From: an uncultured Muribaculaceae bacterium
Lineage (GTDB): Bacteria > Bacteroidota > Bacteroidia > Bacteroidales > Muribaculaceae
NCBI GenBank assembly: GCA_910587355.1
Contig: CAJUKF010000003.1
Span: forward strand, 30,649-94,648
DNA: 64,000 nt
Direction of reading: 5' to 3'
Shown here one piece after another: positions 8,876 through 17,520 of the stretch. The position numbers and the translations under genes are program-made. Positions within the stretch are counted from its first letter, which is position 1; each line of letters starts with the position of its first letter. The notes under the pieces were generated by a model, which worked only from the letters and a program-made list of their open reading frames with translations, had not been told where the DNA came from and made no database searches.

Positions 8876-10402
8876 ATGTTTTCGAATATATTAATATACT
8901 TTGTCGTGATTCCGCTGCTTATGCTTGCGGGAACCGGCTTGTGCCGCAACATACGCCAGATACGCGCCGTTGCCGTCACGGGCTCGCTGGCCCTGATTGC
9001 ACTGTCAGTCTACACACTGGTCGAGTATCTCGGTCTCCGTCAGGCAGGCGCAACAGAGCCCATGCTCTTCACCGATTCATGGACATGGTTCGCACCGCTC
9101 AACATCAACCTCGCTGTGGGTGTCGACGGCATCTCGATTGCCATGCTCATTCTTTCGTCGTTCATTCTTCTCACCGGCTCGCTCGCGTCGTGGATGATAC
9201 CCCAGCCCAAGGAATTCTTCCTCTGGCTCATTCTGCTCTCGACCGGTGTGTTCGGCTTCTTCATCTCGATTGACCTCTTCACCATGTTCATGTTCTATGA
9301 GGTCGCCCTCATTCCGATGTACCTTCTCATCGGCGTATGGGGCTCGGGACGCAAGAACTACTCCGCAATGAAGCTCACCCTCATGCTCATGGGCGGCTCG
9401 GCATTCCTCATGCTCGGCCTCATCGGCATCTACTACCACTCGGCACCCGAAGGCGAACCCCTCACATGGAATCTCCTCGCGATTGCCGCCAACGATGCCA
9501 TTCCCCACGGCTGGCAGAGCTTCCTCTTCCCCATGACATTCGTAGGCTTCGGCGTTCTCGGCGCCATGTTCCCCTTCCACACATGGAGCCCCGACGGTCA
9601 CGCATCGGCCCCCACGGCTGTGTCGATGCTCCACGCCGGCGTGCTTATGAAACTCGGTGGCTACGGCTGCTTCCGCGTTGCCATATACCTCATGCCCTGG
9701 GCCGCAACCGAACTCGCCTGGATTTTCCTCATTCTCACCGGCACATCGGTTGTTTACGGTGCTTTCTGCGCATGCGTGAAGACCGACCTCAAGTATATCA
9801 ACGCTTACTCGTCGGTTTCGCACTGCGGTCTGGTGCTCTTCGCCATTCTCATGCTCAACACCACCGCGATGACCGGCGCCATCATGCAGATGCTCTCGCA
9901 CGGTCTGATGACAGCCCTCTTCTTCGCACTCATCGGTATGATTTACGGTCGTACACACACCCGCGAAATCACCAAGATGGGCGGCCTGATGCAGATTATG
10001 CCTTACCTCTCGGTAGGCTACGTAATCGCCGGTTTTGCCTCTCTCGGTCTCCCGGGTCTCTCGGGCTTCGTGGCTGAGATGACAATCTTCATCGGTTCAT
10101 TCCAGGCCGGTATGGCCGACTACCTCGCCGGCGCAGGTTCGCTCCGCCTGGTATTCACACTCATCGCCTGCTGTTCGATTGTAATCACGGCAGTCTACAT
10201 TCTCCGCGTCGTGGGCAAGCTCCTCTTCGGCCCGGTTCAGGACGAACACCACCGCACCCTCACCGACGCGACATGGTGGGAACGCCTCTCGACAGCCACA
10301 CTGATTGTGTGCGTCGCCGCTATCGGCTGCTTCCCCAACTTCTTTGAAAGCCTCATCAAAACAACCTTCACTCCCGAGATTTTCGCCGTACTCGGCATGT
10401 AA
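8876..10402 (+). CDS. nuoM: NADH-quinone oxidoreductase subunit M
   Basis: 508-residue antiporter-like subunit of the complex I membrane arm. Visible signatures are MFYEVALIPMYLLIG (conserved Glu in TM5) and FPFHTWSPDGHASAPTAVSMLHAGVLMKLGGYG split over the central helices with the conserved Lys. It starts 36 bases after nuoL and is followed 21 bases later by nuoN. Confidence 0.95.
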   Translation: MFSNILIYFVVIPLLMLAGTGLCRNIRQIRAVAVTGSLALIALSVYTLVEYLGLRQAGATEPMLFTDSWTWFAPLNINLAVGVDGISIAMLILSSFILLTGSLASWMIPQPKEFFLWLILLSTGVFGFFISIDLFTMFMFYEVALIPMYLLIGVWGSGRKNYSAMKLTLMLMGGSAFLMLGLIGIYYHSAPEGEPLTWNLLAIAANDAIPHGWQSFLFPMTFVGFGVLGAMFPFHTWSPDGHASAPTAVSMLHAGVLMKLGGYGCFRVAIYLMPWAATELAWIFLILTGTSVVYGAFCACVKTDLKYINAYSSVSHCGLVLFAILMLNTTAMTGAIMQMLSHGLMTALFFALIGMIYGRTHTREITKMGGLMQIMPYLSVGYVIAGFASLGLPGLSGFVAEMTIFIGSFQAGMADYLAGAGSLRLVFTLIACCSIVITAVYILRVVGKLLFGPVQDEHHRTLTDATWWERLSTATLIVCVAAIGCFPNFFESLIKTTFTPEIFAVLGM

Positions 10403-10423
10403 ACCAATAAGGAATAAAACGCA

Positions 10424-11902
10424 ATGGATTACTCACAATTTTTAGCTATGAAGCAGGAAATCGCCCTTCTGGTGGTGTTCTTGCTGGTATTCCTCTATGA
10501 TACCTTCATGCCTAAGTCGACGCAGAAAGCCCTTCCGGGCGTAGCCACCGTGCTCATGCTCGTTGCCACGGCCGCAGGATTCTGCTGCCAGTGCTTCGGC
10601 AGCAGCTGCGCCACCACGGCATTCGCCGGCATGTACGAGACCTCGGCAGTCATCGCAGCAATCAAAGGAATTCTCAATGTAGGTGTGGTCATCGTACTGC
10701 TCCAGTCAATATCGTGGGCCAACGGCGAGCAGATGCTCATGCGCCGCGGCGAGTTCTACGAGCTCCTGCTCGTCACCCTCTTCGGCATGTACCTCATGAT
10801 ATCGGCACGTCATTTCCTGCTCTTCATCATCGGTCTCGAAAGCGCCTCGCTGCCCCTCGCAGCCATGGTTGCACTTGACAAAAACCGCTATGAGAGCCAC
10901 GAAGCAGCCGTGAAATACATGCTCACCGCCGTATTCTCATCGGCAATCTTCATGATGGGTCTGTCGTTTGTCTACGGCCTCACCGGTTCGCTCTACTTCG
11001 AGAAAATCTACTTCGCACTCACCGGTCAGATGAGCATAATGCTCGTCATGGCACTGGCCTTCGTCATCGCAGGTGTCGGCTTCAAGCTTTCGCTCGTGCC
11101 CTTCCACCTCTGGACAGCCGACGTATACCAGGGTGCTCCCACATCGGTCACCTCCTACCTCTCTGTAATTTCAAAAGGCGCAGCCGCATTCGCATTCCTG
11201 GTGATTCTCTGCCAGGTATTCGGCTCGCTCTACAGCCAGGTATGGGAGTGGATGCTCTACGCTCTGATTATCCTCACAATCACTGTCGGCAACCTCTTCG
11301 CTATCCGTCAGCGCAACATGAAGCGCTTCCTTGCCTTCTCGTCAATCTCTCAGGCCGGCTATATCATGCTCGGCGTGATTGCCTTCAACGCAATGGGCAT
11401 GGCAGCGATGATGTACTACATCCTCGTGTACATCTTCTCCAACCTCGCTGCTTTCGGCGTGATTGGCGCTATCGAGCACGCAACCGGGAAAGTGTCCATG
11501 GACGACTACAACGGACTTTACCGCACCAATCCCCGCCTCTCGGTGGCCATGATGCTGGCAATGTTCTCTCTCGCAGGTATCCCGCCTTTCGCAGGATTCT
11601 TCTCCAAGTTCTTCATCTTCACCGGCGCCATCAACCAGGGCAGCGTGGCAATCTACGTTCTTGTGCTGATTGCCTTGATTAACACCATCGTATCGCTCTA
11701 CTACTATCTCCTTGTAGTGAAAGCGATGTTCATCAGCGACGAAGAATGTCAGATACCCAGCTTCCGCAGTACTTGCAGCGAACGTCTCGGCCTCTGGATT
11801 ACAGTTGCCGGAATCCTCGCACTCGGTATCGTAAGCTTCTTCTACAGCAGCCTCCTCGAACTCAGCGAAGTTTCCTCAATGAACATGTATTTCATCGGTT
11901 AA
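10424..11902 (+). CDS. nuoN: NADH-quinone oxidoreductase subunit N
   Basis: 492-residue antiporter-like subunit. It shows FIIGLESASLPLAAMVA with the conserved TM5 Glu and FKLSLVPFHLWTADVYQGAPT with the TM7 Lys. It is the last gene of the transcription unit and is followed by a strong hairpin terminator. No nuoE, F or G (NADH-oxidising module) is present. Gut Bacteroidales typically have an 11-subunit complex lacking those genes, so the electron donor is uncertain. Confidence 0.95.
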   Translation: MDYSQFLAMKQEIALLVVFLLVFLYDTFMPKSTQKALPGVATVLMLVATAAGFCCQCFGSSCATTAFAGMYETSAVIAAIKGILNVGVVIVLLQSISWANGEQMLMRRGEFYELLLVTLFGMYLMISARHFLLFIIGLESASLPLAAMVALDKNRYESHEAAVKYMLTAVFSSAIFMMGLSFVYGLTGSLYFEKIYFALTGQMSIMLVMALAFVIAGVGFKLSLVPFHLWTADVYQGAPTSVTSYLSVISKGAAAFAFLVILCQVFGSLYSQVWEWMLYALIILTITVGNLFAIRQRNMKRFLAFSSISQAGYIMLGVIAFNAMGMAAMMYYILVYIFSNLAAFGVIGAIEHATGKVSMDDYNGLYRTNPRLSVAMMLAMFSLAGIPPFAGFFSKFFIFTGAINQGSVAIYVLVLIALINTIVSLYYYLLVVKAMFISDEECQIPSFRSTCSERLGLWITVAGILALGIVSFFYSSLLELSEVSSMNMYFIG

Positions 11903-11922
11903 ACAAAGCCCTCCCCAATATA

Positions 11923-11956
11923 ACGGCCGCTACCGCAGGGTGGCGGTCGTTTTTTA
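11923..11956 (+). terminator. Rho-independent terminator of the atp-nuo unit
   Basis: A 12-bp stem (ACGGCCGCTACC / GGTGGCGGTCGT, two G-U pairs) with a 4-base loop is followed by a run of T. It lies 20 bases after the nuoN stop and no similar structure is seen earlier in the operon. Confidence 0.88.
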
Positions 11957-12058
11957 TTCCGATATATCAGAAATAATTCATAACAGAATAGCTGCCATTA
12001 TTTTCAACACCCCCATTCACATGCGACGTTGACTCCAATTACGTTGCATAATTGACCA

Positions 12059-12114
12059 ATTTCAATAAAATTATTGAAATAAAATGACGAATTGAAAAAA
12101 ATTGCGTATCTTCG
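12059..12114 (+). promoter_or_regulatory. Palindrome and -7 box upstream of the lipoprotein gene
   Basis: ATTTCAATAA-AA-TTATTGAAAT (12059-12080) is a perfect 10-bp inverted repeat with a 2-base centre, in the style of a dimeric repressor or activator site. A TATCTTCG box at 12107-12114 fits the Bacteroidetes -7 element TAnnTTTG with one mismatch. No well-spaced -33 box is present, which would suit an activator-dependent promoter (inference). Confidence 0.45.
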
Positions 12115-12157
12115 CACAAATTTTATATAAACTTTTCTCATTACAAGTAGTTACACA

Positions 12158-13897
12158 ATGAAGCATTTCTTGCTCCTAAGTGCCGGTGTAATAGCCGCGT
12201 CGGCACTCACAGGGTGTGTTGACGACAAATACGATTTATCGGATATCGACACAACTGTGAAAGTCGAGGTCAATGACCTTACCGTCCCGGTCAATATCGA
12301 CCCCATTACAATGAAAACCATCTTCGACATCAATGAAGATGACCCCGATGCAACAGTCAAAGAACTCGACGGTGTCTATGCCATTGTCCGTTCAGGCTCT
12401 TTTTCTTCAAATGAGATTAAATTCCAGCCAATCCACCTCAGTTCCTCAGTATCGGCATCCTCTACCACACAAATCAGCACAGGATATTCGGGCGAGGTCC
12501 CCGGCGGGATTGACATCGCTCTTCCTTTCACTACAGAGGATGTATCCGTTTCATATTCCTCATCGGACATTCCTTACGAGGTGGCCGACATTACACGTCT
12601 CGGTGCAAATTTCAGCATCAACTATACCCTTTCATTCAACGAACTCATCGGGCATCTGACCCGTCTGTCAGTTCAGAACGTTGAAGTAGACTTTCCCAAA
12701 GGTCTTACCGGCACTATGAACATCGGCACATATGATGCCGAAGCAGGCAAGGTGCGCATTCCGCACGCCGACCTGACATCGCCTGTGCTCAGGCTCAGCC
12801 TCACATGTACAGCTCTTGATTTCGATAAAATCGGAGGTACATTCAACGCCGCAACACACACCGCCGACATACAGGCCAACATACAGATTGTATCAGGCGA
12901 GCTCTGCTTCAACTCTTCGGATTTCGACGGACATATGCCTTCTACAATTAATCTTCACGCTGAAGGCGGCCTCACAGATATTGATGTAACAACATTCTCA
13001 GGCAGAGTAAACTACAACATCGACGGAGTAAATATCAATCCGGTAAACCTCGACGACCTCCCCGACGTTCTGCGCCAGAAAGATACACGCATCACCCTGA
13101 CAAATCCGCAGATATATCTGCACATCGAAAATCCCCTCTCTCCTTACAAACTGACGGCTCAGACAGGCATCACAATCAACTCGGTATTTACAGACGACAA
13201 CGGCAACGTGACGAGTACCACCACACATGCCCTCGACGCCCCGGGATATTTTGAGATAAACGACGCTGCACAGAGCAACTACTGCCTATCCCCGCTTGGT
13301 GCCACAAACGTGCCCGAAGGCTTCAGTCCGGCCACACCCGTTTCTTTCAAGTCGCTTACCACTGTTCTCGACGGTGCCGGGCTCCCCGCAAGCCTCGACA
13401 TCACACTTGACGACCCCAAAGTCGACAACAAACCCGTAGAAAATCTTCCCATAGGCAGCAATCTCGGCATCGTCGACGGAAAATATGAATTCATTGCCCC
13501 CCTGTCGTTCGGCGAAGGCTCACAGATAGTCTATACAGATACCGAAACCGGCTGGGGAAGCGATGACCTGGATGCAATTACAATTGAAACCCTTGCCGTT
13601 ACGACAAAAATATCTTCGCAATTGCCTTTCAGTGTCAACTTTACAGGCTATCCCATCGATGCCGATGGCAACCGCATAAACAATGTATCGATTGAAGGCG
13701 CCGAAGTTCCGGCCAACTGCAGCGACCACGAAATCACTATCCGCATTACCGGTGAAATCCGCCGTCTTGACGGTATCGAATTCACTGCCAAAGGATTTGT
13801 TCCCGGAACGATGAACTCGCCGGTGACACCCGATATGTCAATTACCTGTAAGGATATCCACGCAACAGTATCGGGCTATTACGAAAAAGAACTCTAA
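12158..13897 (+). CDS. Bacteroidetes outer-surface lipoprotein of unknown function
   Basis: 579 residues with an SPII lipobox (ASALTGC, Cys20) followed by acidic residues DDKYDLSDID, a pattern that in Bacteroidetes favours export of lipoproteins to the outer leaflet. The rest is almost entirely beta-strand-like with many Thr, Ser, Asp and Asn residues and no recognisable catalytic motif. It has the look of a tandem of immunoglobulin-like or lipid/polysaccharide-binding sandwiches. The following gene, 18 bases downstream, is a DUF5723 outer-membrane protein. The two probably form one unit, but I do not recognise the function. Confidence 0.8.
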   Translation: MKHFLLLSAGVIAASALTGCVDDKYDLSDIDTTVKVEVNDLTVPVNIDPITMKTIFDINEDDPDATVKELDGVYAIVRSGSFSSNEIKFQPIHLSSSVSASSTTQISTGYSGEVPGGIDIALPFTTEDVSVSYSSSDIPYEVADITRLGANFSINYTLSFNELIGHLTRLSVQNVEVDFPKGLTGTMNIGTYDAEAGKVRIPHADLTSPVLRLSLTCTALDFDKIGGTFNAATHTADIQANIQIVSGELCFNSSDFDGHMPSTINLHAEGGLTDIDVTTFSGRVNYNIDGVNINPVNLDDLPDVLRQKDTRITLTNPQIYLHIENPLSPYKLTAQTGITINSVFTDDNGNVTSTTTHALDAPGYFEINDAAQSNYCLSPLGATNVPEGFSPATPVSFKSLTTVLDGAGLPASLDITLDDPKVDNKPVENLPIGSNLGIVDGKYEFIAPLSFGEGSQIVYTDTETGWGSDDLDAITIETLAVTTKISSQLPFSVNFTGYPIDADGNRINNVSIEGAEVPANCSDHEITIRITGEIRRLDGIEFTAKGFVPGTMNSPVTPDMSITCKDIHATVSGYYEKEL

Positions 13898-13915
13898 CGC
13901 ATAAGTGCTAAAAAA

Positions 13916-15304
13916 ATGAATTTCAATATAAAGAAATGCGCCGCCGCAATGCTCGCAACGGCCGCCGCACTGTGCGCTACGGCACAGAATACACAGTCGG
14001 GCTACTTCATCGATGACTATGCCTACAGATTCCTGTCGAACCCGGCTCTGGCACCCTCACACGGCAAGTTCCTTGCAGGTATTCCGGGCATCAGCAATCT
14101 CAATGTGAATATGCGCGGCAATCTTGCCCTGACCGATGTGATTTACAACGTCAACGGCAAAACGACCACCTTTATGAATCCCGGTGTTTCGGCTGCCGAA
14201 GCGATGAGCAACCTCTCTGACATGAACCGCCTCGGATTTGACATCCGCGAGAACATACTCAGTTTCGGCTTCGGCATGCTCGGCGGATACTCAACAATCA
14301 ATATCTCGGCCCGCGCAAATGTGAACACGCGTCTGCCGAAATCGATTTTTTCCTTTCTCAAAGAAGGTGTGACAAACGACACATATGAAATCGACGGCCT
14401 TAAGGCACGCGCCATTGGCTACGGCGAGATTTCACTCGGCCACAGCCGCAATATAACCGGTGAAATCCGCGTAGGCGCCAATGTGAAAGTGCTCCTCGGT
14501 GTCGGCTCGGTAAAAGCCGACCTCGACCGCGCCACCCTCGCGCTCAACCGTGATTCATGGGATATAACCACCAACGCCAGCATACATACTTCGCTTAAAG
14601 GCTACACCTACGAGACCAAATACAGTGAAGACACTCACCGTGAGTACGTAAGCGGCCTTGACGGCAGTTTCAAGCCTGTCAACGGATTCGGCATGGCATT
14701 CGACCTTGGCGCCACTTATGCACCCAAAGCTCTCAAAGACTGGGAATTCTCCGCCGCCCTCCTCGACCTCGGCTTCATCAAGTGGGGCAACGACCTCTAT
14801 GCCACCACAAACGGCGACCGCAGTTTCCAGAGCAGCATCTACAATTTCTCGGCCGACGACAACGCTCCTAACTCTTTCTCCAACGAATGGGACCGCGTGC
14901 GCAACTCTCTCGAAGAGCTTTACCAGCTCGATGACGCAGGCGACACCGGCGGTTACACGCAGGCTCTAAATGCCACCGTCAACCTCGGTGCAAGCTATAC
15001 GCTGCCTGTCTACCGCCGTCTCAAATTCGGCTTGTTAAACACAACACGCATAGCCGGCAGCTTCTCATGGACCGACTTCCGCCTCTCGGCCAATGTCAAC
15101 CCCGTCAGGAACATATCGGTCGGCATCAACGGCAATGCAGGCACTTTGGGCTGTGGTTTCGGCTGGATTGCAAATCTCCGCATACCATACGCCGGCATCC
15201 AGCTCTATATCGCACAGGACAATTTCTTTGCCAAAATAGCAAAACAGGGTGTGCCCCTATCCTCAAACGCATCGGTTTCGCTTGGTCTGAACGTAATACT
15301 CTGA
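13916..15304 (+). CDS. DUF5723-type outer-membrane beta-barrel protein
   Basis: 462 residues. Residues 1-23 form a signal peptide ending at ATAQ. The next part (GYFIDDYAYRFLSNPALAP) is the N-terminal signature I associate with DUF5723, a Bacteroidetes family related to FadL/PorV-like barrels. Alternating hydrophobic strands and the final Phe/Leu-rich strand support a beta-barrel, although the very last residues (SLGLNVIL) do not end in Phe. It is paired with the lipoprotein upstream and followed by a strong terminator. Substrate unknown. Confidence 0.7.
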   Translation: MNFNIKKCAAAMLATAAALCATAQNTQSGYFIDDYAYRFLSNPALAPSHGKFLAGIPGISNLNVNMRGNLALTDVIYNVNGKTTTFMNPGVSAAEAMSNLSDMNRLGFDIRENILSFGFGMLGGYSTINISARANVNTRLPKSIFSFLKEGVTNDTYEIDGLKARAIGYGEISLGHSRNITGEIRVGANVKVLLGVGSVKADLDRATLALNRDSWDITTNASIHTSLKGYTYETKYSEDTHREYVSGLDGSFKPVNGFGMAFDLGATYAPKALKDWEFSAALLDLGFIKWGNDLYATTNGDRSFQSSIYNFSADDNAPNSFSNEWDRVRNSLEELYQLDDAGDTGGYTQALNATVNLGASYTLPVYRRLKFGLLNTTRIAGSFSWTDFRLSANVNPVRNISVGINGNAGTLGCGFGWIANLRIPYAGIQLYIAQDNFFAKIAKQGVPLSSNASVSLGLNVIL

Positions 15305-15324
15305 AAATATAAAGACACCTTTTC

Positions 15325-15366
15325 AAAAGCATCACGGACACTGCGCGCCGTGATGCTTTTTTGTAT
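15325..15366 (+). terminator. Rho-independent terminator after the DUF5723 gene
   Basis: A 13-bp perfect stem AAAAGCATCACGG / CCGTGATGCTTTT with a 10-base loop, followed by T-rich sequence. It lies 20 bases after the stop codon and insulates gyrB. Confidence 0.9.
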
Positions 15367-15405
15367 TTTTTAAGCGTGAATCCGGCTGAAACAGCTTCCC
15401 CTTTC

Positions 15406-15436
15406 TTTGCCGGACCGAAAAAAAATCGTACCTTTG
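15406..15436 (+). promoter_or_regulatory. Bacteroidetes-type promoter of gyrB
   Basis: TTTG at 15406-15409, a 19-base spacer and TACCTTTG at 15429-15436: an exact match to the primary sigma factor consensus of this phylum. It lies 44 bases before the gyrB ATG. Confidence 0.85.
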
Positions 15437-15480
15437 TATGCTTAAAAAGAACAAAAAGAATTCAGAACAGAATAACCCAC

Positions 15481-17412
15481 ATGGCAGAACAACAAGAGGA
15501 ATACAGCGCCAGTAATATTCAGGTCCTCGAAGGCCTGGAAGCCGTACGCAAGCGTCCGGCAATGTATATCGGCGATATTTCCGAAAAAGGTTTGCACCAC
15601 CTTGTCTATGAGGTGGTTGACAACTCAATCGACGAAGCTCTGGCCGGATTCGCCAAAGACATAAAAGTCACCATAAACAGCGACAACAGCATCACGGTCG
15701 TAGACGACGGCCGCGGCATTCCCGTGGACATGCACGAGAAAGAGCATAAAAGCGCCCTCGAAGTGGTGCTCACCGTGCTTCATGCAGGCGGTAAATTCGA
15801 TAAAGGCACTTACAAAGTGTCAGGCGGCCTCCACGGCGTAGGCGTATCGTGTGTAAACGCACTTTCATCGTATCTCCGCGCAGAGGTGCACCGCAACGGC
15901 AAAGCATACTGCCAGGAGTACGCTTACGGCAAGCCCACCACTGAGCTCACAGTCATCGGCGAAAGCAACCACACAGGTACTTCAATCACTTTCCGTCCCG
16001 ACGCAGGCATATTCACCGTCACCGAGTACAACTACTCTACCCTTGCCAACCGCCTGCGCGATTTGGCTTACCTCAACTCCGGCATAACACTGCATCTCAC
16101 CGACATGCGTCAGCTTGATGCCGAAGGCAAGCCGCGCACAGAGACATTCTACTCAAGCAAAGGGCTCCGCGAGTTCGTTGAGTACATCGATGCCAACAAG
16201 GAGTCGCTAATCAACGATGTAATCGACCTCAACACCGAGAGCCAGGGCATTCCCGTGGAAGTGGCCTTCACATATAACACTACTTCCAACGAGAATATCT
16301 ACTCTTTCGTCAACAACATCAACACTATCGAAGGCGGCACTCACCTTGCCGGCTTCCGCCGTGCGCTCACTACCACCCTCAAGAAATACGCCGACGACAA
16401 CAATCTGCTCAAAAACGCCAAGGTTGAAATCGCAGGCGATGACTTCCGCGACGGTCTCACAGCCGTGATTTCCGTGAAAGTAATGGAGCCGCAGTTCGAA
16501 GGCCAGACAAAAACGAAGCTCGGCAACAGCGAAGTGGCCGGTGCCGTTTCATCGGCTGTTAGCGAAGCTCTCGGCTACTATCTCGAAGAGCATCCGGCCC
16601 AGGCTAAAATCATTGTAGAGAAAGTGATACTTGCCGCCCGCGCCCGCCACGCCGCTCTGGCAGCACGTCAGCAGGTGCTCCGCAAGACTCCTCTCGTAGG
16701 CGGAGGGCTCCCCGGCAAGCTTACCGACTGCTCGAGCCGTACGGCCGAAGACTGCGAACTTTTCCTCGTCGAGGGTGATTCAGCAGGCGGTACCGCAAAG
16801 CAGGCACGCGACCGTCGTTTTCAGGCCGTGCTTCCCCTTCGCGGTAAGATTCTGAACGTAGAGAAGGCCCTCGAGCACAAAGTGTTCGACAATCAGGAAA
16901 TCGCAAGTCTCTTCCGTGCGCTCCGCGTTACTATCGGCACCGAAGAAGACCCCAAGGCACCCAATCTGAGCAAACTCGCGTACCATAAAGTAATCATCAT
17001 GACCGATGCCGATGTCGACGGTGCCCACATCGCCACCCTTCTGATGACATTCTTCTTCCGCCGCATGCGTCCGCTCATCGAGCAAGGCTTCCTCTACCTC
17101 GCATCCCCGCCCCTTTACAAATGTAAAATGGGCAAAAACGAAGAATACTGCTGGAACGACATGCAGGTGCAGCAGTTCATCAGCAAATATGGCGAGCGCA
17201 CCACCGTACAGCGCTACAAAGGTCTTGGTGAGATGAGCGACGACGAACTCCGTGCCACCACCATGTCGCCCGAAGGCCGTATTCTCAAGCAGGTGAAAAT
17301 CAGCGACGCAGCAGAAGCCGACCGCATATTCTCCATGCTCATGGGCGAAGACGTGGCTCCGCGCCGCGACTTCATCGAGTCAAACGCCACCTACGCAAAC
17401 ATAGACGCGTAA
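15481..17412 (+). CDS. gyrB: DNA gyrase subunit B
   Basis: 643 residues. I chose the ATG at 15481 because the family N-terminus (YSASNIQVLEGLEAVRKRPAMYIG) begins there and the promoter lies within the longer upstream frame. The GHKL ATPase shows DNSIDEA, DDGRGIPVD and GGLHGVGVSCVNAL; the transducer follows; the TOPRIM domain has EGDSAGG (from residue 431) and DADVDGAH (from 509). The C-terminal RYKGLGEM motif is intact. The length is that of the short gyrases of Gram-positive and Bacteroidetes type, without the 170-residue insert of enterobacterial GyrB. ParE is a less likely alternative. Confidence 0.93.
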   Translation: MAEQQEEYSASNIQVLEGLEAVRKRPAMYIGDISEKGLHHLVYEVVDNSIDEALAGFAKDIKVTINSDNSITVVDDGRGIPVDMHEKEHKSALEVVLTVLHAGGKFDKGTYKVSGGLHGVGVSCVNALSSYLRAEVHRNGKAYCQEYAYGKPTTELTVIGESNHTGTSITFRPDAGIFTVTEYNYSTLANRLRDLAYLNSGITLHLTDMRQLDAEGKPRTETFYSSKGLREFVEYIDANKESLINDVIDLNTESQGIPVEVAFTYNTTSNENIYSFVNNINTIEGGTHLAGFRRALTTTLKKYADDNNLLKNAKVEIAGDDFRDGLTAVISVKVMEPQFEGQTKTKLGNSEVAGAVSSAVSEALGYYLEEHPAQAKIIVEKVILAARARHAALAARQQVLRKTPLVGGGLPGKLTDCSSRTAEDCELFLVEGDSAGGTAKQARDRRFQAVLPLRGKILNVEKALEHKVFDNQEIASLFRALRVTIGTEEDPKAPNLSKLAYHKVIIMTDADVDGAHIATLLMTFFFRRMRPLIEQGFLYLASPPLYKCKMGKNEEYCWNDMQVQQFISKYGERTTVQRYKGLGEMSDDELRATTMSPEGRILKQVKISDAAEADRIFSMLMGEDVAPRRDFIESNATYANIDA

Positions 17413-17427
17413 GCCGACACAACCATA

Positions 17428-17482
17428 AGCCGTTCCGGAGCGTTATATACACAAAAAAGTATAGCTCCCGGAGCGGTTTTTT
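17428..17482 (+). terminator. Terminator between gyrB and rnr
   Basis: An imperfect long hairpin (CCGTTCCGGAGCGTTATATAC pairing with GTATAGCTCCCGGAGCGG, small bulge, loop ACAAAAAA; each arm partly paired) is followed by six T. It starts 16 bases after the gyrB stop. Confidence 0.75.
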
Positions 17483-17520
17483 CAAACTCCCCGACACACG
17501 TTCTCAACGACTTCTCTCTT

